Translations under genes and position numbers: made by a program | DNA from: Pilasporangium apinafurcum | Lineage: Eukaryota; Oomycota; Peronosporomycetes; Pythiales; Pythiaceae | Reading direction: 5' to 3' | DNA: 64,000 bases | Assembly: GCA_001600495.1 (NCBI GenBank) | Contig: BCKE01000009.1 | Coordinates: 93,834-157,833, forward strand | Shown here: positions 55,697 to 64,000 of the stretch, piece by piece | How positions within the stretch are numbered: position 1 is the stretch's first letter | How the letters are laid out: each line of letters starts with the position of its first letter | The notes under the pieces: generated by a model | Database searches by the model: none | Told to the model about the DNA's origin: nothing | What the model saw: only the letters and a program-made list of their open reading frames with translations

Positions 55697-56035
55697 GATG
55701 GTCAACATGATGAAGCAACAGATGAGGAGCTCGAGGATAACAACCACATGGAACGGTATATTCGGGTCAAAGATGAAAGAGATGCACAGCATGAAGACAC
55801 ATCGGAAGCACTCAATCAAGATGCGCTATGAATGCGGGATGATAACGACGTAGGCCACCAACCAGCAGTAACGGAATCGGCAGCAGCAAATAAAAACATG
55901 CTACATGATTCTATAGCACACGATCGAAATGAATTTGAACAGTAGCAACCTGCGATAGAAACATTGCAGGAACATGCAGTAACCAATAGGCTTCTTTCCT
56001 CCATTACAGACAAGCTCAGCCCTCCAGCTCCATAG
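55697..56035 (+). pseudogene. Decayed coding fragment with two in-frame stops
   Basis: A 113-codon frame with clear protein-like composition (charged, Asp/Glu/Asn/Gln rich) is interrupted by TGA at 55829-55831 and TAG at 55943-55945 and ends at TAG 56033-56035. No family recognised. It sits between COMT 4 and the Fanzor remnant, so it could be host or transposon cargo. Confidence 0.5.
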
Positions 56036-56094
56036 AAGCAGCATTAAACAGATTGCACATGTGTTTGAATTATGCATTTGATGTCATCCCTTGC

Positions 56095-56155
56095 GTTTAA
56101 CCTTTATTCCTCACATCATTGTACTATGCGTGGTACAAATGGGAAAATAGTTACA
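56095..56155. repeat. Short repeat (copy 2), next to the Fanzor remnant
   Basis: Begins GTTTAACCTTTATTCC like the inverted repeat at 15081, and then carries TTGTAC and GTAC at similar spacing. It lies about 45 bp beyond the 3' end of the Fanzor frame. Confidence 0.4.
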
Positions 56156-56198
56156 CTCATCCGTTCCCGGAATCATAGCAGTGAGGACTTTTATCACC

Positions 56199-57179
56199 TC
56201 AGTTTCTGATTTCGAGTATCAATTCATTCTCTTTCCTCGTGAACGCCTCGAATCTTTTCTTTTTCTTCACTTGGTCGATGAATAGTCTCAAAATGCTGAT
56301 TGCGGCGTTGATGTCACGGTCCCACAATGTGTGATGGCATTCACTATTTTTGCAGTATCGCACACCATAAAGACTGTCACTGACAACTTTTCCGTCAAGG
56401 ACGAACCTCTTCATCTTCTTGTGGCAAGCACAACACGACACCTGGAACCAATTTTTTCCATAGGGTCATTATGGGAACATTAATGTTGCCTTTAGCTGAG
56501 CTTGTGAAACTTGCGTTTCCATACGCGAGCATCTGGCCGAATAAGCTATACTGGGTCTGGGTGCTTGCACGGACCAGCAGTGAAACAGCACTCTTGATTA
56601 TCTTGCCTTGGTGCTTTTCAAAATAGTCACTGTTGTGAAGACGTATCTGCAGGTACATCCACTTACACAATCGGAAGTAGAACGTCACTCGGTTGCTGAC
56701 TTGAAAATTCTGCCTTGCTTGTTGAGCAATCATAACCAACATCTGAGCCATGTGGGGTCTTCGTTCTGTCATTTCATAAACTGAAGGATGCCGGGTCCTG
56801 TAAAGGTCTAGGCTGGTTTCCACGTCAGAATGAATCTCTTCACTGCCGGTCAAGTTGGCTATTGCAGATGAGCATCGATTGAAAAAGTTATTATCCAATG
56901 GAGTTCTTCGCCAACTTCCAATAATCGCAGAATATGGACAGACGCCAGCATGGATGCCTCACATGCTATTCTTGAACAAAGTCGTACAGCCTCATCAATC
57001 TTTTTTGTTATTCTTTTGTCTTTGCAAAACTTTCGCCACCCAGTCTTCACCGTTGTGTAGACTATTTGCTTTTGTCGAGCTTCCCGCTCCGCATAATCCG
57101 GGCAGGGTTTCTGCTTTTTAGCGGTGTTCTCTTCAGTATCGTTGCTCGTTGATGCTATTTCACTACAACGTTCAAACAC
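56199..57179 (-). pseudogene. Fanzor remnant (internally deleted, frameshifted)
   Basis: Three minus-strand frames read in order as pieces of one Fanzor-type protein. 56859-57179 is the N-terminal part. 56395-56898 continues it after a frameshift and contains FTSSAKGNINVPIMTL. 56199-56441 holds the C-terminal zinc ribbon CCACHKK, then RYCKNSECHHTLWDRDINAAISIL, with the D-x-D-x-N-A-A signature of the last RuvC motif. The segment between the middle and end pieces is far too short, so the RuvC-I and RuvC-II core is deleted. The copy cannot be active. It lies inside the COMT array between copies 4 and 5. Confidence 0.75.
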
Positions 57180-57496
57180 AAGAACACCTCGTAGCTGGTT
57201 TGATCTTTTCGATAGTTTTAATTATACTGTTCCTCAAAGTTGCGGTTCTTTCTATCTTGGCAAATGGTGTTGAAGCGATACTCAATAGATGGACGTGAGG
57301 TGGCAAATATTTGAATTCAATATCCTTCGCTATTAAGAAGCCCAGTAGAAACTAACACTGCAAAACAATGTCTACTTCATACACTACAACTGCACTTCCT
57401 CTACTACACCTGCGGAAAAAAGGTTAAATCAACGTGTTGGAGTAACTTGTCGAATTCGATACTGTGGTTAGTGGTTGGCAGTAATTTTAGGGTAAC
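57180..57496. other. Flank between Fanzor remnant and methyltransferase gene
   Basis: No gene seen; probably includes the end of the Fanzor element and the promoter of the gene at 57497. Confidence 0.35.
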
Positions 57497-58723
57497 ATGG
57501 CTATTGACAAGCAAAGTGAGGAAGTGCATGTGGAGGAAGAGGACAATGTTGTGGGCGCGCTGTTCCAGTTGAACGGCGAAGACAACACATACAATCGGGA
57601 TGACTGGATCCAGGACATCGCCATCAACGACTCGACCTCCTTCCGTATCTCACTTGCCGAGGATGACGGCGCGATTCCCGGTTCCCTCTTTGCCTGTGCG
57701 CTCTGGAATGGCGCGGTAAGGCTATTATAATCCGTCGTACGTACCGATTATCATGATAGTTGTCGATTCACTAAAATGTATCTATATGCAGCGATTCATT
57801 GCCAAGTACTTTGCTGATCATTCGACGCTGGTAAAAGGGAAAACCGTCGTGGAATTCGGCGCTGCCTCGTACGAACATCACCATATGCATCAATTGCCTA
57901 TCTGACTATTTCGAAAGAGCTAACGCACTTGCTTTGTATACGTTTTGTGTGTGCAATAGAGCACTTCCGTCGCTGGCGGCACTGCATTTAGGCGCCAAAG
58001 TGGCTGTAATGACAGGTAAAAGAAGGATGAAATGCTGCAGTGTACTAATGAGGGATCAATGATACCTTGACGATTAAAATGAGGTGAAATGGAATGGATA
58101 ACAATCTGTAGACTACCCGAACGAATTCTTGCTGGATAATATGCGACAGAACATCGCGCGCAATCACCACTTGCTTGGCACAGGAGCTGCGCATGTGCTT
58201 GGCCATCTGTGGGGGAGTAGTACCGAAGAAGTACTGTGTTGTGTGGACCAAGATGACAAAGGGTTTGATGTTGCAGTCGTGGCCGAGTGTCTATGGCTGC
58301 ATCACCTGGTGAGTTGCGTAGTTGCACATTTCTTTTTTTGCAGTATTGATTTCTTATGAGTTAATGTTCCTCTCTCTGCTTTTTCCGCATAGCATGTTGA
58401 TCTCCTCAAGTCAATCCATTCGTGTCTCCGCGTTGGTGGACAGGTACCATCTATATCTTCGTCTTTCTTCGGATTACTGTTCACCTGTAGCCTAATACTA
58501 ATGTTGTTGTTGTTGCTTCTGCTGATGATTTTGACTGCAGGCATACGTGAGTTTTGCACACCATGTACCTGGTCACGAAGAAAATGACCTCTCGTTTTTC
58601 CAGAAAGCCAAAGATCTCTACGGATTCGAGAGTGAGTATCTCGACACTCTCGCGGCTCCGCACGTGTTTAATGCCGACAAGCTCGTGGATCAATATTTAT
58701 ATCGACTCACCAAGACAAGATAG
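57497..58723 (+). CDS. eEF1A-lysine / NNMT-type protein N-methyltransferase
   Basis: Six exons (57497-57715, 57792-57868, 57960-58015, 58112-58308, 58393-58443, 58541-58723) give 260 residues. It has a class I SAM fold: VVEFGAASALPSLAALHLGAKVAVMTDYPN is the classic motif I-II block of the nicotinamide N-methyltransferase-like family (yeast EFM7/Nnt1), with the adjacent aromatic-rich WNGA and FDVAVVAECLWLHH segments. Members methylate the N-terminus or Lys of eEF1A; related enzymes target other proteins. EFAAS-type replacement of the usual LGAG (GAAS here) makes the SAM loop atypical. It is unrelated to the COMT copies despite lying inside their array. Confidence 0.82.
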
Positions 58724-59131
58724 GAACGATAAACAGTCTGAGGAAATTGCCAATTGTGGTAAAGGTAGCAGCAAAACTATAATGATGTAACTATTCACTC
58801 TTCCCCAGGTCATTGAGGCGAGAGGAATGTCTACGCTCAGTCTCATTTACATCCATTGCGTTCTTCCTTCCTTTTTGAGGTGTAGCCCCACAGAATGATT
58901 GTGTCGTTCGCTTTCGCAGCTTTGCTTCAACTCAATACCCATAATAGAAAGAACAGGGTATTATATAGTAAAGGTTATTTTCATGTTAATAAACATATTG
59001 AGTATTTTGAGTACATTCTATTCATAAATTTACAAAGGTAACAAGCATTCCGTACTTCTACCTAATGAAGTCACTGCATTTGCAGAGTTGCCACCGCCAA
59101 GACAAGACGAGCAAGAGGAAGAAGAACGAAT
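58724..59131. other. Spacer before COMT 5
   Basis: No gene. Promoter of COMT copy 5 expected. Confidence 0.4.
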
Positions 59132-60074
59132 ATGAGCGATTCTTGGACGCAAACTGTGGTCGCGGGCGTCGCGAAATGGGTGCATGCTATCGGCGGACCA
59201 CTGGGATTGAATCGGAAAATGGACACCAAGTGCGTATCTATCTACTGTTCACCTGCTTCAATTGTTTTGAGTTCTAACCATTGCGTATTCGTCATCTGTT
59301 AGTTCGCTGGCATGTCTGGAGTACGTCAAGCAGCACGCAGAGCGAGGGAATCCGTCCTCTATCGTGGCAGCAATTGATTCATTCGCAGCGAAACACATGA
59401 TGATGAACGTCGGTGACCGGAAAGGTGCGATCGTGGATGACGAAATCCGCGCAAAGAAACCGAAAGTTATGGTCGAGCTTGGCGCGTATACGGGATACAG
59501 CGCTGTTCGATTTGCGAACATTCAGCGAGAAGTGAGTGGTGCACACTCGCATTACTATTCGTTTGAGTATTCACCAGTGTTTGCAGCGCGCGTGCGAGAG
59601 GTACGTACGGAAGAGTAGTGTAAGCTTAAACTACAGGTGTGCGGACTCTAACAAGTTTTCGCTTCGTAGATGGTCGAATTTGCTGGGTTATCGGATCAAG
59701 TGACGGTGATTGAAGGTTCCTTCGCAGATCAATTTGAGGCAGCTCTCAAAGATAAGCATGTGGACGTAAGTTGCGGTCGTACTCGGTTATATGATGGATC
59801 TGTTTGGTATGCTCATTTATTCCTCGTTACGATGCAGATTTACTTTATCGACCACGACAAGAGTCTTTATCGCACTGATGCTGAGCGTATCGTATCTAGT
59901 GGCACACTGAAACCAGGATCGCTGCTGATCGCAGACAATGTCTTGTTCCCGGGAGCCCCAGACTACCTCCAATATCTTGAAGAGAGTTCTCACTTCACGA
60001 GCACACTACACCGAGTAGAAATGGATATGGCATCGATCGTCGATGCTGTGTCTATTGCTACCTACAGGGGATAA
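59132..60074 (+). CDS. COMT-like O-methyltransferase 5
   Basis: Four exons (59132-59229, 59303-59600, 59670-59765, 59838-60074) give 242 residues. The N-terminus (WTQTVVAGVAKWVHAIGGPL) is amphipathic and moderately hydrophobic, perhaps a membrane-associated leader. The core is complete: MMMNVGDRKG, ELGAYTGYSAVRF, FEYSPVF, IDHDKSLY and ADNVLFPGAPDYL. All three introns of the family are kept. It is separated from copies 1-4 by ~3.7 kb of inserted material. Convergent with DIS3, with 70 bp between stops. Confidence 0.9.
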
Positions 60075-60144
60075 CGAAAGTGTCTAGCATTTCAAAAGTG
60101 TACAGGATGAAAGTGAATGCATCTATTGGTTAGTAACTCCTAGC

Positions 60145-63100
60145 TTATGCCACTTTTCGTTTCTTCAGAGCTGGCGATGGACTATGGCCACTTTTCTTCT
60201 TTTTAGCACTGCTACTTTCTTTCTCATCTACTTCGTTGTGTCCTTCCTCAAGCAGGTCCATCTTCAGCTCCTGACGGCTCCCAAAGGTCAATGTAACATA
60301 GACCTTGACCTGAATTTTATCAAACACCTTCAGTCGACGTCCATTCTGCTTCATGAGAGTGATTGTATGCTGGTCTGCATCATATCGCACCACTTGGTCA
60401 TCGTCTTGCTCGTCCTTGTCACAAACAAAGATCATGCCTTCAATACCAAAGCGTGGTAAGAGCACCCCCACACCGTTATTCTTCACCTTCGTGATGACCG
60501 CATCCGTCACTGTGGGAAACTGCGCAAAGTATAGCAATGTGTGCAAGGCCACCGAGGCACGTCCAGCTAATTGAGCAGCATGATGTCGTCGATTCAATTG
60601 CTCACTAATCTCATGTAGATGTGATTTGCTCTCTAGGTAACTTGGTAACGGCGCGACTCCAATAGCTGCTGCTAATAGCCGATGTACCACCACATCTGCA
60701 TATCGTCGAATAGGAGATGTGAAGTGCGTATAAATGGGGGCTGCCAGACCGTAGTGATGGAATTCCTTTGGCGTCACTTCACCAGAACTGAAATAACTGG
60801 CAGGCATCATACATCGCGTACATAGGATCCGAAGCAGCTTGTTGAAGTACTTATTATTGTTCTTGTTGGCTTTGTTTGCGGCTTCTTCTTTAGCCTGAGC
60901 GGCGTCAAGAGAATCTTGTAGTTGCTTGGATGTATCAACATGTAAATCGACGTTAACTGCCTTAGCTTGACTGATCAGCAAATCGAACTGACGCTTCGAT
61001 GGGGCTGGATGTCGTCGCAGCATGGAAAACGTTGGGAAGTGACGCACAATCTTCTTCGCCACAGTGATATTGGCAAGCAGCATGAATTCTTCCACAAGAG
61101 CATTTGTATCGCGCAATGTGTACATCTGGACGTCTAGCGGATTCTGGGTCTCTGTATCAAGCACAAAACGCACTTCTGGAGACGCCAGTGTTAATGCACC
61201 AGCTTCAATACGTTTCGCACGGAGACGCGTCGCAATAACGTTCAAGGTCTTGATGCCGCCACCAAGCAGTTGACGTCGAGCCCACTCCTTGTCGTTCTTT
61301 GCTTTGTTGGTTTGTGCCTTCAGTTTCTCATCTTCTTTGCTTCCAAGCACTGCTCCCGCCTCCGGGTCATCCAGAAAAACCTGGGCCTCCTGATACGACA
61401 ATGAGGCGATCGATCTGATGATACTCTTGCAAAATGAAACGTCTACAATCTGGACATCACGGTCACCAACGAGCTGCATTTCCCATAAAACACTGAAGGC
61501 AAAGTGATCTTCGGTGGACGTCAATGAGCAGAGCTTTGTGGTCAACAGACCTGGCAGCATATCCAAACGACGGTCAACAAGATAAGTAGATGTACCACGA
61601 TCAGCAGCCTCTTCATCCAAAGCCGACCCAGGTGCAACAAAATGAGTCACGTCAGCAATGTGTACACCCACTTGCAGGTTTCCATTCGGCAACAGACACG
61701 CATGGAGTGCATCATCAATATCTTTACAATTAGGAGGATCGATACTCATCACTGGCAGGCCACGCAGATCACGTCGTCCAGTCGAGTTCTCCGCCGTAAT
61801 TTTCCAGTCTTCAGGTGGCAAACACCGCAAGACCTCATCACTGAATTGATCACAGGGGATATCGTGCTCAATCAGCAATACATTCGTCTCGGTTTCTTTG
61901 TCTCCAATTACGCCAAGCGTGCGCACGTAATGGCCAAGAGGAAACTTACTATCAGCTGGCCACGAATCGATCGACACAAGAATGCGTTTATCCATCAATG
62001 TCTCCTGTTGACGTGTTTGAATCTTGATCTTTGGGACCTTGCGATCCACAGGAATAACAAGGCAATACCCCGAGGCAGATTGGATCGCAGATGCAGATCG
62101 TGGTGGTTCAAGAGATCCACAAAATTTACGCCAGTTCCGTTGAATGATACCAACAACGCGACCTGCTGGCTTCAGACTCAATGTTAGATCACTTTCAACG
62201 AGCGCCGCTTGTTCCAGTGGAATCGTAGGCTCAGCAATTCCCGCTTCTTCCTGTCGATCATTGTCTTCGTCTTCAGCTTCTTCGAGCGCTTCCGCTGCGG
62301 CAGTTCCATTGGCTGCAAATGAATCGGAAGGTTTCTTCCACTGAGCCTTAGGCAGTAACTGAATTGCGACGACATCGCCATCGATTGCACGATTAATATG
62401 TTCATGACCTTGGATCAGAACCGGTACTCTCGCATTGTCAGCACCATGAATAAGCACGTGACACTCTAACCAGTGGTCACGATTGCATCGAATTACACCC
62501 TGGAAGAATCGTTTGTTTTTTATACCGGCCAGGACTTCAGACATGGGAAGATGCTCAGGGTACAGGTTCTTGCGCTTCTTGCTGCTACTAATGCCTTCGG
62601 ACGTTGTCGATGTCGTTGCTGAAGGATCTGTTGCAGTGCTAGACATCAAATCGCGAAGCTCGGGACACTCCTTCTCTAATGGACGCACAAAATCTTCAAT
62701 GGTTGTGCCATTGGACACACCGTACCGAGCCGCATTCTCCAAATCGGCGGCGTTGTTTGCCACAAACAGCACTTTGATATCGCGACGTTGTAGCTCTAGT
62801 AGATGATCGGCATACCATTTCCAGGCAACAGCCACTGCACGTCGGTTGCGCTCTTCGTCACTCTCTAGTTCGGCGCCTCTATCTTCACCAGAAGTATGCC
62901 CATCGATATCGTCATTGTCCGCTGAAGACACTGGCAATTTGCGCTTCTTTTGCACATAACTCACGCGATGATGCTCATTTGCAAACACGACGAATCGGCG
63001 ATCTGAGTTCATGATCAACGCACGCAGACGGTTGTAGGCACCCAAGTCCTGACGTTTGACGAATTCCCAGACCGTTTCCAGGATAATGACATCGCAAAAC

Positions 63101-63414
63101 ACTTCGACGCCACATTTCTTCCGCGTTGAGAACTCTAACACGTCCATTTGATTCAAGACCACCTCCATCGATGGTAGTATGTAGATGCTGTTGTGTGGCG
63201 TGGTCGACAGGATGGATTTCGTCATGCCCATGACCTGTGTTGAATGCGTCATGTCATTGTCGGTCATGCAGAGTAAGCAATTTGGCACCGAACAGCTTAA
63301 ATCATCGCGCAAATACCGTTCGCGCACCGTGCGGATGATCTTTCCGCGCTTGGTTGCGAAATTCTTTTCATCCACACACCACAATACCGGATTCTCCACA
63401 TCAGTCTCCGCCAT
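60145..63414 (-). CDS. DIS3: DIS3/RRP44, catalytic exosome exonuclease
   Basis: Single exon, 1089 residues from the ATG at 63414; the frame extends three bases further only with GTG. The N-terminus carries the Cys-rich CR3-type motif (CSVPNCLLC), then a PIN endonuclease-like domain (IYILPSMEVVLNQMDVLE through RRFVVFANEHH). Cold-shock-like domains follow. The RNB exonuclease domain near residue 555 has MSIDPPNCKDIDDALHA, supplying the catalytic Asp set, and YLVDRRLDMLPG. A C-terminal S1 domain and a basic tail (KKKKSG, KKRKVA) close the protein. DIS3 is the processive 3'-5' exonuclease of the RNA exosome. The C-terminal basic run could act as a nuclear signal. Lack of introns contrasts with its neighbours. 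Confidence 0.95.
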   Translation of the reverse strand: MAETDVENPVLWCVDEKNFATKRGKIIRTVRERYLRDDLSCSVPNCLLCMTDNDMTHSTQVMGMTKSILSTTPHNSIYILPSMEVVLNQMDVLEFSTRKKCGVEVFCDVIILETVWEFVKRQDLGAYNRLRALIMNSDRRFVVFANEHHRVSYVQKKRKLPVSSADNDDIDGHTSGEDRGAELESDEERNRRAVAVAWKWYADHLLELQRRDIKVLFVANNAADLENAARYGVSNGTTIEDFVRPLEKECPELRDLMSSTATDPSATTSTTSEGISSSKKRKNLYPEHLPMSEVLAGIKNKRFFQGVIRCNRDHWLECHVLIHGADNARVPVLIQGHEHINRAIDGDVVAIQLLPKAQWKKPSDSFAANGTAAAEALEEAEDEDNDRQEEAGIAEPTIPLEQAALVESDLTLSLKPAGRVVGIIQRNWRKFCGSLEPPRSASAIQSASGYCLVIPVDRKVPKIKIQTRQQETLMDKRILVSIDSWPADSKFPLGHYVRTLGVIGDKETETNVLLIEHDIPCDQFSDEVLRCLPPEDWKITAENSTGRRDLRGLPVMSIDPPNCKDIDDALHACLLPNGNLQVGVHIADVTHFVAPGSALDEEAADRGTSTYLVDRRLDMLPGLLTTKLCSLTSTEDHFAFSVLWEMQLVGDRDVQIVDVSFCKSIIRSIASLSYQEAQVFLDDPEAGAVLGSKEDEKLKAQTNKAKNDKEWARRQLLGGGIKTLNVIATRLRAKRIEAGALTLASPEVRFVLDTETQNPLDVQMYTLRDTNALVEEFMLLANITVAKKIVRHFPTFSMLRRHPAPSKRQFDLLISQAKAVNVDLHVDTSKQLQDSLDAAQAKEEAANKANKNNNKYFNKLLRILCTRCMMPASYFSSGEVTPKEFHHYGLAAPIYTHFTSPIRRYADVVVHRLLAAAIGVAPLPSYLESKSHLHEISEQLNRRHHAAQLAGRASVALHTLLYFAQFPTVTDAVITKVKNNGVGVLLPRFGIEGMIFVCDKDEQDDDQVVRYDADQHTITLMKQNGRRLKVFDKIQVKVYVTLTFGSRQELKMDLLEEGHNEVDEKESSSAKKKKSGHSPSPALKKRKVA

Positions 63415-63484
63415 CACAACTTGTCTGTATGTAGCTTTTCACTTGAGCGATCCGCCGCTTCCACCACTTTCGCTCATACTATTT

Positions 63485-63575
63485 TCAGCCAATCACATCA
63501 TCATTTCATTTTAAATATTATTTTTGTCCAATGAATAAATTTATAGTTAATTTATTATATTTTATCCAATGAAAA
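63485..63575 (+). promoter_or_regulatory. Three evenly spaced CCAAT boxes upstream of DIS3
   Basis: CCAAT occurs at 63489-63493, 63528-63532 and 63566-63570, a spacing of 39 and 38 bp, in an AT-rich stretch 75-155 bp upstream of the DIS3 ATG. NF-Y-type factors bind CCAAT. Regular spacing, about 3.7 helical turns, would place them on nearly the same DNA face (inference). Confidence 0.5.
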
Positions 63576-63626
63576 AAGTCTAGATGATGACGCTTTAGCG
63601 ATTAGGGGAGTCTGCATCCTACTCAG

Positions 63627-63653
63627 ATTGAATCAGATAAAATCTGATCCAAT
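63627..63653. repeat. 12-bp-arm hairpin near the third Fanzor
   Basis: ATTGAATCAGAT, a 3-base loop, then ATCTGATCCAAT form arms that pair at 11 of 12 positions. The site is about 170 bp beyond the Fanzor stop at 63822 and may belong to the element's end. Confidence 0.5.
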
Positions 63654-63821
63654 TTCTTTCCTGTCTGCTGTAGACTTTATTGAAGATTCCTTCACCTAAG
63701 GAGATCGACATAGATGCCAAAGATACCAAAGTACCGGACACCTACTCCCTCTTGGGCCTATAACACCAGTAAAACTGGCAGGACTCCTCGAAGAAGGCGA
63801 CTTCGATATTTTTTTGCTTTA

Positions 63822-64000
63822 TCAGGCGAAGTGTTCGCGNAAGATAGATCCGCCGATATTCTTGTGGAAGATGTTCTTTGCGGCACTTACATCACGATCG
63901 TGATCAAACGTACACTTCTTGCATTTGAATGTCTCGCTTCCACTGAGTCTCTTGTTGATCTTCCCGCAGCGTGAGCACGAGATGGACGTGTATCTCTCAC
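63822..64000 (-). CDS. Fanzor C-terminal end (partial, runs off the window)
   Basis: The minus strand from 64000 reads ERYTSISCSRCGKINKRLSG, then FKCKKCTFDHDRDVSAAKNI, and ends at a stop at 63822-63824. This is the intact zinc ribbon (CxxCG ... CxxC) and last RuvC motif (D-x-D-x-S-A-A-K-N) of a Fanzor/TnpB-type RNA-guided nuclease. No stop occurs in the 58 visible codons, so this copy may be functional. One base (63840) is ambiguous (N) but falls at a third codon position. The rest, including RuvC-I and -II, lies beyond the window. Confidence 0.8.
   Translation of the reverse strand, partial: ERYTSISCSRCGKINKRLSGSETFKCKKCTFDHDRDVSAAKNIFHKNIGGSIXREHFA

Noticed and set aside
1-64000. CRISPR arrays, bacterial operons, rRNA genes and tRNA genes
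   Set aside because: No spaced direct repeats, ribosome-binding sites or cloverleaf-forming sequence were recognised; introns show a eukaryotic genome.

Overview
This is a eukaryotic nuclear window, most likely from an oomycete (stramenopile). Genes lie close together on both strands. Most are split by short GT-AG introns of roughly 40-110 bp, and the proteins are oomycete-like versions of widespread eukaryotic families. The genus cannot be fixed from the sequence alone. Exon boundaries below were placed by hand from splice consensus, reading-frame phase and recalled family conservation; no search was run.

Layout. 1-1.9 kb holds transposon debris, including the C-terminal end of a Fanzor (eukaryotic TnpB relative). 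1.9-7.4 kb: a DnaJ protein, a secreted C45-type Ntn hydrolase, a membrane ankyrin protein and ATG101. 7.4-8.8 kb: an internally deleted Tc1/mariner-type element with perfect 193-bp inverted repeats, ending 20 bp before the ATG101 start. 9-11.7 kb: a protein with three complete Tc1/paired-type DNA-binding modules and no catalytic domain. 12.3-18 kb: TRIP13/PCH2, a MITE and a GAF/IQ protein. 20.6-31.2 kb: a PH-AGC kinase, a retinoblastoma homologue, a helical-repeat protein and LAMTOR2. 31.3-39.1 kb: a PPR-like mitochondrial protein, two small proteins and a HECT ligase. 39.3-49.4 kb: NPRL2, a PCGF-type RING/RAWUL protein, a TPR/cyclic-nucleotide-binding protein and EFL1. 50.2-60.1 kb: five tandem catechol O-methyltransferase (COMT)-like genes, split between copies 4 and 5 by a decayed gene, a decayed Fanzor and an eEF1A-lysine-methyltransferase-like gene. 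60.1-63.4 kb: DIS3/RRP44. The window ends in a third Fanzor.

How the genes work together. LAMTOR2 (Ragulator), NPRL2 (GATOR1) and ATG101 (ATG1/ULK complex) all belong to nutrient signalling and autophagy, though nothing suggests the linkage is functional. EFL1 and DIS3 act in ribosome maturation and RNA decay. RB and the PCGF protein point to cell-cycle and chromatin control. The COMT array is the only clear local gene family: its members share a catalytic core but differ at the N-terminus (membrane anchor, presequence-like, short leaders), which suggests different destinations.

The most unusual items are the transposase-derived triple DNA-binding protein, the three Fanzor remnants, the perfect-TIR element next to ATG101, and the COMT array with its graded intron content.
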